64,000 bases of DNA. Source: Alkalinema sp. CACIAM 70d (lineage in GTDB: Bacteria; Cyanobacteriota; Cyanobacteriia; Leptolyngbyales; Leptolyngbyaceae). This document shows positions 35,287-43,856 of this stretch, piece by piece; within the stretch, counting starts at the first letter, position 1, and each line of letters opens with the position of its first letter. The position numbers and the translations under genes are program-made. The stretch lies in the NCBI GenBank assembly GCA_002148405.1, contig MUGG01000069.1, forward strand, positions 1 through 64,000. Direction: 5' to 3'. Below the pieces are notes generated by a model. It ran no database searches. It worked only from the letters and a program-made list of their open reading frames with translations, and was not told the DNA's origin.

Positions 35287-36639
35287 ATGAGTATGGAGCA
35301 GTCGATTAATCCGCCAAAAACCTATGAGCCGGATGGTTTAACGCTAATTCGGGCAGATGAGTTCTTGCCATCTCCCAATATTTGGATCATTTTGAGTGGA
35401 TGGTTAGTGGTTGGCAGTCTTGGTTTAGCGGTAGGTTTGGCTTCTATCAGTCAGTACAATGTCACTGTTCGAGCCCAAGCATGGGTGCGCCCTGTCGGTG
35501 AATTACGTCTAGTACAAGCGACCCGAGAAGGCATTATTAACCAGATTTCAGTCACTAGTAATCAGGTGGTTAAGCGAGGCGATGTTCTTGCGACCATTGA
35601 TATGTCATCGCTGCAAACAAAAAAAAGTCAACTGACAGGAAATTTGCGTAATGCTGAACAGCAATTAGTCCAGATTGTTGCTCAGGTTGCTGCGATCGAT
35701 CAGCAAATCAGCTCTGAGACAAATTTGACTCAATGGACAGTTTCGTCCGCTCAGAATGATTTAAACCGTAATCAGCGAGATTTTCACGATCGCCAGTTGA
35801 ATACCGAAGCCGATGTTCGAGAGGCAGAGGCTGCCTTAGAGCTAGCAAAAAGTGAAATGGAAAAGTATCAGCAGTTGGCGAACACTGGGGCGGTTGCACA
35901 AGTCCAAATTGTTGAAAAGGAACAGGCGTTTAAAATGGCCCAGGCACGCCTCGATCGTGCCAAGACAGCGCTCAATCCCAGTAATGCAATGCTATCCATT
36001 GCCAACGATCGCATTGCCCAGGAAATTGCGCGGGGGAAATCTACCCTGGCGGCCTTAAATAAAGAACGCAGTGGCTTTATTCAGCGGCAGAGCGAAATTC
36101 AGAGTCAGATGGAGCGCGATCAAAAAGAACTACAACAAGTCGAAAGCGATTTGCAAAATAGTCTAGTCAAAACTCCTGTAGACGGTGTGGTTCTCAATCT
36201 GAATCTGCGCAACTCAGGACAGTTTGTGCGATCTGGAGAAGAAATTGCTCAGATTGCGCCTAGTCAGACTCAATTTGTTGTTAAGGCAAGGATTGCAGCT
36301 GAGGATATCAGCAAGGTCAAGACTGGGCAATCTACGCAGTTGCGGCTTTCAGCCTGTCCCTATCCAGACTACGGTGTACTGATGGGGAAGGTCAGTGCTA
36401 TTTCACCAGATGCAATCAGTGCATCGTCCGGTGGGGCAAAGACTGAAACGAATTCATCTAGTAGTGCGGGTAGTACGTTCTATGAAGTGAGTATTGAACC
36501 CGATCAATTAACGTTTGGTCAGGGGCAACACAAGTGTGATTTAAAGCTAGGTATGGAAGGAAGGGTGGATATCGTGACTAAGAAAGAAACTGTACTGCAA
36601 TATCTACTGAGAAGAGCAAGATTACTAACAGATATCTAG
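35287..36639 (+). CDS. HlyD-family adaptor for the RiPP exporter
   Basis: A 450-residue periplasmic adaptor that would link the inner-membrane exporter to an outer-membrane channel. One N-terminal membrane helix (about 37-60), a barrel-lipoyl half with TREGIINQISVTSNQVVKRGDVL (about 78-100), a long coiled-coil hairpin (about 115-295), and the second lipoyl half TPVDGVVLNLNLRNSGQFVR are visible. The start is ATG 35287 (another ATG two codons later is possible). No TolC-like gene is in the cluster, so a chromosomal one elsewhere must serve. Confidence 0.92.
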   Translation: MSMEQSINPPKTYEPDGLTLIRADEFLPSPNIWIILSGWLVVGSLGLAVGLASISQYNVTVRAQAWVRPVGELRLVQATREGIINQISVTSNQVVKRGDVLATIDMSSLQTKKSQLTGNLRNAEQQLVQIVAQVAAIDQQISSETNLTQWTVSSAQNDLNRNQRDFHDRQLNTEADVREAEAALELAKSEMEKYQQLANTGAVAQVQIVEKEQAFKMAQARLDRAKTALNPSNAMLSIANDRIAQEIARGKSTLAALNKERSGFIQRQSEIQSQMERDQKELQQVESDLQNSLVKTPVDGVVLNLNLRNSGQFVRSGEEIAQIAPSQTQFVVKARIAAEDISKVKTGQSTQLRLSACPYPDYGVLMGKVSAISPDAISASSGGAKTETNSSSSAGSTFYEVSIEPDQLTFGQGQHKCDLKLGMEGRVDIVTKKETVLQYLLRRARLLTDI

Positions 36640-36808
36640 TTTTTAATCAATATTCTTGGGATTGCCATGACTCTTTACTTAAATCATCTCTTTCTCCTAA
36701 TTTTTAGTATTTTTTGCTGATCAACTACGCTTCGTAATATCAATCGTTCCTTGAACCTAAGTTTCCCATTCCTTTCCTTGCAATTCTTCTTTAACTCTGG
36801 TGGTTATT

Positions 36809-37597
36809 ATGGCAGACTCAAGTTCTCAGCAACCGTCTTCGAGGGAATCCCTGGTCTCGCTAATTATGACTGTTTTTAATCGAGAAAAGTTTTTAGGTGA
36901 TGCCATTGAAAGTGCATTATGTCAGTCCTATAGAAATTTTGAGCTAATTATTTGGGATGATGGTTCCACCGATCGCTCCCTCGAGATTGCAACCCACTAT
37001 GCCCAGAAAGATGCCCGTATCCGACTAGTGGCTGCGGAACACCAAGGACGCATTTTTGCCCTTCAGCAAGCTCATACAATGGCAAAGGGGAGCTATGTAG
37101 GATGGTTAGATAGTGACGATCGGTTAGCTCCAGATACCATTCTGGAGACTGCGGAGATCCTGGATCAACAGCCCCAAATTGGCATGGTCTATACCCAATA
37201 TGAAACGATCGACGAAAATAACTGTGTTACTGGATTAGGACGACGCTGCAAGATTGCCTATTCCGATTTGCAAATGTTAGTTGATTTTATGACGTTTCAT
37301 TTTAGACTGATTCGTCGATCGATTTACGAGCAGATCGGTGGGGTAGATTCGTCATTTCCTTGCGCGATCGATTATGATCTTTGTCTTCGATTGGCTGAAA
37401 TAACGGAGTTTTATCATCTACAGAAGCCCCTTTATTTTTATCGAGAGCATGCAGAAAGTATCTCCCAGAGACAACGTAATCATCAAATTCATCATGCTCA
37501 ACGTGCAATACAAAATGCACTGGAACGACGCGGATTATCCGATGTGTATGAATTGGTAGTGCATCCTCCAAATCAATTTGAATTGTATAGAAAATAG
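36809..37597 (+). CDS. GT2-family glycosyltransferase in RiPP cluster
   Basis: A 262-residue family-2 glycosyltransferase. The N-terminal fold shows VSLIMTVFNREKFLGDAIESAL, then ELIIWDDGSTDRS, and a DxD metal/sugar-nucleotide motif in GWLDSDDRLAP (about residue 100). The C-terminal half has FDYDLCLRL-like IDYDLCLRL, typical of acceptor loops. It is about 170 bp after the adaptor gene, in the same direction, and has similar base composition. It may glycosylate the core (GT2 enzymes do so in glycocins such as sublancin). Unrelated surface glycosylation is possible. Confidence 0.88.
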   Translation: MADSSSQQPSSRESLVSLIMTVFNREKFLGDAIESALCQSYRNFELIIWDDGSTDRSLEIATHYAQKDARIRLVAAEHQGRIFALQQAHTMAKGSYVGWLDSDDRLAPDTILETAEILDQQPQIGMVYTQYETIDENNCVTGLGRRCKIAYSDLQMLVDFMTFHFRLIRRSIYEQIGGVDSSFPCAIDYDLCLRLAEITEFYHLQKPLYFYREHAESISQRQRNHQIHHAQRAIQNALERRGLSDVYELVVHPPNQFELYRK

Positions 37598-37704
37598 GCC
37601 AATCATGGGATGGGAAAATCTGGGTGGTACAGAAAAGCCAGTGAGTTGATTGACCTATGGGGATGTGCAGTTGAATTTACATTTTTTATCAGCGCTTGAT
37701 TAGG

Positions 37705-38079
37705 CTAAATGCCAACGAGTTCGCGGGTTTCCAGCCCGACTAACTTTTGGGCAATCTCTAGCTGCGTTTCCAGTTTCGCGACGCCAAACTCGTTGCGCAG
37801 ATGTTCCAGTCGCGCGGTGGCATTGGCCTTGTCCATGGTGAGGCGATTGAGGGTTTGCAGGGCTTGGGTGTATTCCAAGTTGGCCTGTAGGACTTCAAAG
37901 CGACGGGCTTTGCGCTGATTGTCGTTTTTCAATCCCGTTTCAAAGGCTACGATCATTTCAGCGTTGCCTTCTAGTTTGGCCAGGTGTTGACGAACTTCAT
38001 TCAGTTGGTATTCAACTTCGTTCATCGCCTGCATTGCTTGAGCGATCGCGGTAGGGTATTGAGCAAGATTTAAACGCAT
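37705..38079 (-). CDS. Small coiled-coil protein, unknown
   Basis: A 124-residue, almost wholly helical protein with coiled-coil character: heptad-like Leu/Ala in NEVEYQLNEVRQHLAKLE (about 20-38) and EYTQALQTLNRLTMDKANATARLEHL (about 70-95). The middle KNDNQRKARRFEVLQ is strongly basic. I do not assign a function. It is the last gene of a five-gene minus-strand block facing an XRE regulator. Confidence 0.7.
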   Translation of the reverse strand: MRLNLAQYPTAIAQAMQAMNEVEYQLNEVRQHLAKLEGNAEMIVAFETGLKNDNQRKARRFEVLQANLEYTQALQTLNRLTMDKANATARLEHLRNEFGVAKLETQLEIAQKLVGLETRELVGI

Positions 38080-38193
38080 AGGACACCTTGGGTTGAAGAA
38101 TGATGGGTTGAATGGTGAATGGGGGTAAATGGGAATGGGTTGAGATGCCCATTCACCCCTTACAAAAAGGCGGGAATTTAAATAGCGGGGATA

Positions 38194-38505
38194 TTACGCT
38201 GCAATCTCGGCACGCTGTTCTGCACTCACAGGATTGGCGAGTTCTTCAGGCGCATTGATAGTAGTTTCGATCGACCGTTCGATCGCTCGGCGGGACAAGC
38301 TGCGAACAGGTTCGATCGGAACTTGTTCTAATACCGTCACTTCTAGGTTGACAGCCACTAGGTAGGAACCGGGTTGCTCACCGACGAGTTGCGCCACCAA
38401 ACCCGCTATCGTCGGTTGTTCACCCGTAATGGGATTCTGTAACGTGCAACGCTCCCAGTCAAATTTGGCATTGGGATTAAGGTTAAGAACAAAGTGTTTC
38501 AGCAT
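38194..38505 (-). CDS. Small acidic protein, unknown
   Basis: A 103-residue protein with MLKHFVLNLNPNAKFDWERCTLQNPITGEQ at the start (written in parts: a conserved-looking N-terminal strand and a TGEQPTIAGLVAQLVGEQPG segment) and an acidic, Ala/Glu-rich C-terminus. No recognised domain. It belongs to the same block as its neighbours, about 115 bp from the coiled-coil gene. Confidence 0.6.
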   Translation of the reverse strand: MLKHFVLNLNPNAKFDWERCTLQNPITGEQPTIAGLVAQLVGEQPGSYLVAVNLEVTVLEQVPIEPVRSLSRRAIERSIETTINAPEELANPVSAEQRAEIAA

Positions 38506-38577
38506 GGTAGGGATGATGGGTAATAGGACGAGTTAGATAGCAAGATGGGATGAAAAGGTAGAACAAATTTATGATGG

Positions 38578-38916
38578 CTAGCAAGCTTGCTGAGCGAATT
38601 TGGAGAGAGAGGGTCGCGATCGCTGTTTTGCTTGATCTTTGCGATCCCAATAGGCCAAGGTTTTTGCCAGTTGGCAATTGCCAAAGAGTTCGATTTCGTA
38701 GCGTTGGGGAAGCAGTTGGTGGGAACGGAGTTGAAAGGAATAGCCATGGCTGGCGAGGTATTGGGCAAAGCGTTGGGCTTGATTCAGTTCATCAAAGCCA
38801 AAATAACAACGATCGGGATTAGCCATTTGAAACGGTTGACGAACCAAGAGGACACGGGACGAGAGATATTGCCCGACCTGTCCGTGATTGAGCGAGAAGA
38901 ATTGTCCAATGCGCAT
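38578..38916 (-). CDS. Small protein, unknown
   Basis: A 112-residue protein from the ATG at 38916 (a TTG at 38964 would add 16 residues). It has a compact alpha/beta look: LSSRVLLVRQPF, DELNQAQRFAQYLASHGYSF, RYEIELFGN, then a basic tail QAKQRSRPSLSKFAQQ. I do not recognise it. It lies 54 bp downstream of the DUF6745-like gene and is probably cotranscribed with it. Confidence 0.55.
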   Translation of the reverse strand: MRIGQFFSLNHGQVGQYLSSRVLLVRQPFQMANPDRCYFGFDELNQAQRFAQYLASHGYSFQLRSHQLLPQRYEIELFGNCQLAKTLAYWDRKDQAKQRSRPSLSKFAQQAC

Positions 38917-38970
38917 AGGGCAGTCCGTGGGGTGGGATAAAAGGGTACAAGCAGACTGACGCAACTTGGC

Positions 38971-39792
38971 TCAAGAGGCTTGCCACAATTCCGGCGGACG
39001 GATGCTGAAAAATGCTGGCAAACTTGCGCCTTCATGGGCAAACACCTGAAAGCCGTCACGGTAGACTACGGCGGGTGCACCGACAGCATGGAGGTGATCG
39101 TAGGCATCAAAGCGCAGTTGTGAAGGTCGATCGCAGACAATACAGAGCCTTTCAAAGGGAAGAATCCAACCACACTGTTGCAACATCGTTTTCATCACCA
39201 TCCATAATTGAAGATCACAGGGAACTTGCATCACAGAAATTGCAAAATCAAAGCGCATTGCAGATTGCATCCAGGAGGTTAAGAGTAGGCAGTTGTGAAT
39301 GCTGGAGTCAAACTGTGGCAGTGTTAATAACGTTTCTTGCACAGGCACGTCATAAATGGCCCAGGTGCCGGTGAGTTGTGCTGTGAGGTGCCACGGGAGT
39401 TGGGCATTAATCGATCGAGAGAGCGCCCGGTGAATTTGAAATAACTTGCTTTCCCAAATTCCTTCGATCGACTTTTGGCGGAGGGGTGTGCCGATGATTT
39501 GCTGAAGCAGATCGCGTTTGGCAGCTTTGGGATAGCGATCGATGAGCCAGCCCAGGTTCTCACCAACGGATTGCTTTAACCGATCATTTAACAGTTGGGG
39601 AATGGCCGCAGGACTGGGACAGAACAATACCTCTGGCGGTTGGTAGTGGATTGCTTGATAGGCTGCCTTGACGGCAGACATTGCAGCAATCGGCTCGATC
39701 GGTTCAGTGCTGAGGGCCAGCGATCGCCAGGTTTGTACAAAGTGGGGAATTTGGGCGGCTTGGTCGAGGGTCAGTCGGTAGGTCGTTTGCAT
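38971..39792 (-). CDS. DUF6745-like protein, unknown function
   Basis: A 273-residue cytoplasmic protein. The C-terminal segment LHAVGAPAVVYRDGFQVFAHEGASLPAF, with the pattern GPA..(Y/W)RDG..V.AHHG, suggests a DUF6745-type domain. The N-terminal two thirds are helical and unrecognised. It is the largest gene of a minus-strand block of small unknown proteins opposite an XRE regulator. The family is linked to no proven function. Confidence 0.6.
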   Translation of the reverse strand: MQTTYRLTLDQAAQIPHFVQTWRSLALSTEPIEPIAAMSAVKAAYQAIHYQPPEVLFCPSPAAIPQLLNDRLKQSVGENLGWLIDRYPKAAKRDLLQQIIGTPLRQKSIEGIWESKLFQIHRALSRSINAQLPWHLTAQLTGTWAIYDVPVQETLLTLPQFDSSIHNCLLLTSWMQSAMRFDFAISVMQVPCDLQLWMVMKTMLQQCGWILPFERLCIVCDRPSQLRFDAYDHLHAVGAPAVVYRDGFQVFAHEGASLPAFFSIRPPELWQAS

Positions 39793-39810
39793 AAGGAATC
39801 TAAAGAGTCG

Positions 39811-40047
39811 TTATTGCAAGGGTTTGAGCCATTTGACCGAAATTCGTTTCCAGTGTTTTCGAGGTCGCTTTTTCCAGTGAGGTTGCATCTGTTGCAGTTC
39901 TCGATCGAGGCTGTTCCAGTAGAGGCGCATCCGTCTCCAGGATTTGCCGATGTTTTTGCCGCGTTTACGCTTCGGTTTGCGCCAAGTTTGCCCTAGGGTT
40001 CCAGCAGGAACGCTCCAAGGGGCCTCGACGGGGACGATCGTTTTCAT
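39811..40047 (-). CDS. Small Trp- and Lys/Arg-rich protein
   Basis: A 78-residue, extremely basic protein (for example RKPKRKRGKNIGKSWRRMR and HWKKRPRKHWKRISVKWLK) with many Trp. Nucleic-acid or membrane-surface binding is plausible. It is the first gene of the block, with an AAGGA ribosome binding site and a promoter region shared with the divergent XRE gene. Confidence 0.55.
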   Translation of the reverse strand: MKTIVPVEAPWSVPAGTLGQTWRKPKRKRGKNIGKSWRRMRLYWNSLDRELQQMQPHWKKRPRKHWKRISVKWLKPLQ

Positions 40048-40084
40048 GGCAATCCTTGATTTTCCTGGTATATTAGAGGTGAAA

Positions 40085-40101
40085 TGACAACTGTGGTTTG
40101 C
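40085..40101. promoter_or_regulatory. Operator-like site, copy 1
   Basis: TGACAACTGTGGTTTGC. Copy 2 at 40163-40179 is the inverse complement with 14 of 17 identical bases. The site is centred on an AACT..GGTT-type partial palindrome, 38 bp upstream of the minus-strand block start. Confidence 0.6.
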
Positions 40102-40162
40102 ATCTCTTGTTTACTAGTATAACCGCTGAACCGAAAAATTGCAACTCAGATTTGCAAATTTT

Positions 40163-40179
40163 GCTAACTATAGTTGTCA
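40163..40179. promoter_or_regulatory. Operator-like site, copy 2
   Basis: GCTAACTATAGTTGTCA, containing the perfect palindrome AACTATAGTT, inverted relative to copy 1. It lies 75 bp upstream of the XRE gene start. Confidence 0.6.
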
Positions 40180-40253
40180 AAAGAGGTATGATGAAAGGGT
40201 AAGGGCTATTTGGTTTGAGTTCTCGCAGGAGTTCTCTCCTAAGGACAGATCTA

Positions 40254-40621
40254 TGGAAGACTTTGGACAATTGGTGCGCGATCGTCGCCGCCAGGAAAAA
40301 CTGAGCCAAGAGGAACTGGCGCAGCAGGTTGGGATTTCTCGTAATTATCTGTCGCAGATTGAGCGGGGACAGGCAACGAATCTGTCTTGGCAGGTGCGTG
40401 AGAAGCTATCGGCGGTGTTGGGGTTGAAGGAGACTGCGGAGGCGGGCGGAGAGGTTGAGGAGGCTTTGCCGCAGAGTTTGCTGGAATTTGCCCAGACTGC
40501 GAATTTGCCGCCGGATGATTTGCAAATGCTGGCCAATCTGAAGTATCGAGGGCAGCAACCGAGCACGCCGGAGAAGTGGGAGTTACTCTACAATGTCATC
40601 AAAATGACGGTAGGGCGATAA
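40254..40621 (+). CDS. XRE-family helix-turn-helix regulator
   Basis: A protein of about 121 residues. The N-terminal HTH_3 domain is FGQLVRDRRRQEKLSQEELAQQVGISRNYLSQIERGQ, written here as its known landmarks SQEELAQQVGISRNYLSQIE at about residues 20-39. A C-terminal helical extension (LLEFAQTANLPPDDLQMLANL) is of the type found in regulators of mobile or defence loci. It is divergent from the five-gene block and separated by two inverted operator-like sites, so it probably represses that block and itself. Confidence 0.85.
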
Positions 40622-40708
40622 CAGGAGAAGCGGTTGTGGGAAGAACGATCGTCCGGGACTCTAGCCCCTCGATCCCCTCGATCCCCTCTAGTCCAGTCCG
40701 TGCCCAGG

Positions 40709-41944
40709 TTAGGGATTCTTTTTCAATACGTCGAATAAACTGCTGTAGAGAGCGACAAATTGACGATCGTCTAGGGACTGCTGGTGATTCCACGTGGCGA
40801 CGACGCAGTATTGTTTGCCCGTTTTGGATTGAACTTTTGTCGTAAAGTTGAGCACCCCGGATTCGGAACCGCCTTTAAATGTGACTCGTCGCCAGTCCTC
40901 AGCCCTGGCTAGTCCAGGATTGATGCCCATTAAGGGTAAATCGGACACCCGATCGATTAACTGACACAACTCCTCTGCACTGAAAAACCACTCGACATCC
41001 AAGGCTATAGGTTTAGCCTCTGCAAAGTCTGAAACATCGGGTAACGGCTGGGTCGCCAGTTCCGCTAGAATCGAGCGTTTTTGACTCAAGCTGGCTGTGC
41101 GATAGCGTTCTAGCAGCGATCGATTTTTTGGGCTTTTCAGTTGAAACAGTTCTCGCGTCATTAGAAAGGGCTGATTGCGGGGGGCGATCGCTTCAATCTT
41201 GTCCCGACCCACCTGATAAATTAAATGATCGGTTGCAGTGTTATCACTTTGGGAAATCATCAACGCCGCTAACGACTCCACCGTTAACCTAGTCCCATCC
41301 GGCCAGGTATGCAGCATTCCCGAAGGCAAACTTTTGTATTGTGCTTGCAGAGGAACCACGGTTTGCCAGGTCAGTTTTTGGGTTTTAATCTGCGTTTGCA
41401 ACTGATCTAAGACCGCGAGCTTAAAGGCAGAACCCACTGCGAGGGGTTGGGTCGGATTGAGTGCAGCCCGAGTCGTCTGGCCTTCCCGAACTAACACGCT
41501 GACCTGTCCGGGTAGGGTTTTAAACTGCGCGATCGCTTCCTCTAAACTGGCGATATTTTGCGTCGGTGCCCCAAATAGTAACCCTGCAATTTTGCCATCT
41601 GCGCTTAAAACCAGTTTGGTGGGAATGCTGCCTTTTTCCAAGTGCACCACAAAGTCCAATCGATCCCCTTTGACAGACTGTAATGGCCCAAACTGCTGCT
41701 TCAGTTGATCAATAATTTGCTGCACCTTTGCCAACGGAATTTCTTTGAGAAAAGTGTCGGTAAACTGATTCGCCGCGATCGTGGGGTTGCGGAAGAGGGT
41801 TTCCAGCACTGTGGCAGGGGAAGGCGCAGCTTGGGCTGTCATAGGCTGATGGGTGATGGACAGGGGCAAAGCAAAACGTAGACCTAAACCGGGGGCACTG
41901 AAACAGATGACACTGGTCAGGATAGCGACCACAGACTGACGCAT
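40709..41944 (-). CDS. Exported serine hydrolase, class A beta-lactamase-like
   Basis: A 411-residue protein with a signal peptide (MRQSVVAILTSVICFSAPGL). An N-terminal domain (about 45-140) precedes a beta-lactamase-like domain with SxxK as GSAFKL, SDN as SQSDNTATD, and a KTG-like GGSESG segment. The weak third motif suggests it may not be a real antibiotic-hydrolysing enzyme. A DD-peptidase or unknown esterase role is equally possible. Confidence 0.8.
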   Translation of the reverse strand: MRQSVVAILTSVICFSAPGLGLRFALPLSITHQPMTAQAAPSPATVLETLFRNPTIAANQFTDTFLKEIPLAKVQQIIDQLKQQFGPLQSVKGDRLDFVVHLEKGSIPTKLVLSADGKIAGLLFGAPTQNIASLEEAIAQFKTLPGQVSVLVREGQTTRAALNPTQPLAVGSAFKLAVLDQLQTQIKTQKLTWQTVVPLQAQYKSLPSGMLHTWPDGTRLTVESLAALMISQSDNTATDHLIYQVGRDKIEAIAPRNQPFLMTRELFQLKSPKNRSLLERYRTASLSQKRSILAELATQPLPDVSDFAEAKPIALDVEWFFSAEELCQLIDRVSDLPLMGINPGLARAEDWRRVTFKGGSESGVLNFTTKVQSKTGKQYCVVATWNHQQSLDDRQFVALYSSLFDVLKKNP

Positions 41945-42024
41945 AGGACTATTCCTCGCAATTACGGGGTTGGCTGTTGATACAGAACGCCTGAGTACTC
42001 GCGATCGTCACCGAGTTTAAATTA

Positions 42025-42072
42025 CCTTCCCCCAATCCTCCCTGTTACAGAGAAGCTTGGGGGATCGAATCC
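42025..42072. repeat. Dispersed C-rich/G-rich intergenic element
   Basis: CCTTCCCCCAATCCTCCC and AGCTTGGGGGATCGAATCC flank a short central stretch. It resembles the elements near 13420 and 47078. Confidence 0.5.
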
Positions 42073-42112
42073 ATCACGTTAATTCGCTAACTCGTCATGG
42101 ACGACTGAGCGA

Positions 42113-43096
42113 TTACCCCTGCATCCAACGGGCTGCATCCTTCGCGTGGTAGGTCAGGATCATGTCTGCGCCCGATCGCTTGAAGCTGGTCAGTGTTTCC
42201 AACACAATCCGTTGCTCATCCACCCAACCGTTCAACGCTGCCGCCTTGACCATGGAATATTCGCCGGACACGTTGTAGGCCGCTACGGGCAGATTGCTGG
42301 CTTCCTTGACCCGGTGGATGATGTCCATATAGGACAGCGCGGGCTTCACCATCAGCATGTCGGCCCCTTCTTCCACATCCAGCAGAATTTCCTTAACGGC
42401 CTCGCGAGCATTGCCCGGATCCATCTGGTAGGTGCGGCGATCGCCAAACTGTGGGGTGGATTCCGCCGCATCCCGGAAGGGGCCGTAGTAGGCCGAAGCA
42501 TACTTGGCCGCGTAGGACATGATGGGAATATCCTGGAACCCTGCTTCATCCAGACCTTCCCGAATCGCCTTGACAAACCCGTCCATCATCCCCGACGGTG
42601 CAATGATATCGGCTCCGGCCTTCGCTTGGGAGACGGCTACCTTTTTCAACAGTTCCAGGGTGGGATCGTTGAGCACGCGCCCCAGCAAATCCCCATTACC
42701 CAGATAGCCGCAGTGCCCATGGGAGGTGTATTCGCACAGGCAGGTGTCGTTGATGACGATCAGGTCAGGCACCGCTTCCTTAACCGCCGTCGTGGCCTTT
42801 TGCACAATGCCACAGTCGTGCCATGCACCCGTCGCATCTAAATCCTTATCTGCCGGGATGCCAAACAAAATGATGGCAGGAATCCCGAGGTCGTAAACTT
42901 CTTTTGCTTCTTCAACGATTTTATCAACGGAGAGTTGGTAGACTCCCGGCATGGATTTGACTTCCTTGGCAAAGCTGTCGCCGGGAACCGCAAACAGCGG
43001 ATAGATCAAATCATCGGGGGTCAGAACCGTTTCACGCACCATACGACGGAGCGATTCACTGGTACGCAGGCGGCGAGGGCGATGAGTTGGGAACAT
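42113..43096 (-). CDS. hemB: Porphobilinogen synthase (delta-aminolevulinate dehydratase)
   Basis: HemB condenses two 5-aminolevulinate molecules to porphobilinogen for heme and chlorophyll synthesis. The 327 residues show the metal-binding stretch [12 protein letters not shown] (Cys/His), the Schiff-base Lys in MSYAAKYAS (about residue 200), the second active-site Lys in LMVKPAL, and the allosteric-site region SGEYSM. It starts at ATG 43096. It is a monocistronic unit on the minus strand. Confidence 0.97.
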   Translation of the reverse strand: MFPTHRPRRLRTSESLRRMVRETVLTPDDLIYPLFAVPGDSFAKEVKSMPGVYQLSVDKIVEEAKEVYDLGIPAIILFGIPADKDLDATGAWHDCGIVQKATTAVKEAVPDLIVINDTCLCEYTSHGHCGYLGNGDLLGRVLNDPTLELLKKVAVSQAKAGADIIAPSGMMDGFVKAIREGLDEAGFQDIPIMSYAAKYASAYYGPFRDAAESTPQFGDRRTYQMDPGNAREAVKEILLDVEEGADMLMVKPALSYMDIIHRVKEASNLPVAAYNVSGEYSMVKAAALNGWVDEQRIVLETLTSFKRSGADMILTYHAKDAARWMQG

Positions 43097-43304
43097 GATG
43101 TCAATCTAAGAGTTGCTAACTTAATCAGGTTTCTTAAAAGTCTAAAGCTTGAGTTGTCGCCTGTTAACCTGATTTAAGTTTTATTAAGTCTTCTCGAATC
43201 CCATCCTGCACCGACACACCCGCCGATCGCGACTCCCAGTCGCCCGTAACAGTTGCAATACAGATCGCTTAGACACAGCCCACGATCGCAGGATCAAGGC
43301 TGAG

Positions 43305-43757
43305 TTAAATCAAACCGAATTCGCGCATCGCAGGAATAAAATTACTGTTTTCATGGCTCGATCGACTCAGTTTAATCAGTGCAAATCGCTGCAATGGTGA
43401 AAGTGTTGCCCATTGAACTGTCTCTAATGTTGCATTTTCTGTTGTAACTTTAGCAGCTACAGAATCTGGAATGGTATTTTCAATTTCCCAAGCTGGATGT
43501 TGCTCCACAGGTAAATCCGTTGCCGTTTCTCCCGTTCGTTCCTGAATCATCTGATGTAGAAAATTGTGGTACTGTTGGATTTCTGCTGCGGATTGACAGG
43601 GCATCTCTACGAGGGCTTCCCGATCGGTTTGGTTGAACTGGTTCCATTGATGAAGCTTGAGCTTGACGCCACAGGTATCCAGCTTGAACCGAACTTGCAT
43701 GGGAATACAGCGCAGGGATTCAACAAAATCCGCCTCAAACTGGAAAAACTGACTCAT
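43305..43757 (-). CDS. Nitrate reductase-associated protein
   Basis: A 150-residue protein resembling the TIGR02664 family found next to cyanobacterial narB. The start MSQFFQFEADFVESLRCIPM is the family hallmark, followed by RFKLDTCGVKLKLHQW and a C-terminal LSPLQRFALIKLSRSSHEN. The function is unproven. It lies downstream of narB and of a PsiE-like gene on the same strand. In-frame starts at 43769 and 43802 are possible but extend beyond the conserved start. Confidence 0.8.
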   Translation of the reverse strand: MSQFFQFEADFVESLRCIPMQVRFKLDTCGVKLKLHQWNQFNQTDREALVEMPCQSAAEIQQYHNFLHQMIQERTGETATDLPVEQHPAWEIENTIPDSVAAKVTTENATLETVQWATLSPLQRFALIKLSRSSHENSNFIPAMREFGLI

Positions 43758-43856
43758 GGTGGCTTTCATCCAATAGATACAGGAGCTAATAGGTACAGGC
43801 ATCTAATAGGTACAGGATGGCTCGATCGATCAGCCCCTCTTTTTTGTCACCCTCAA

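Noticed and set aside
40709..41944. True antibiotic-resistance beta-lactamase
   Set aside because: The third motif is not a clean KTG and an extra N-terminal domain is present; only the fold is supported.
42146..42841. 231-codon + strand frame
   Set aside because: Antisense to hemB.
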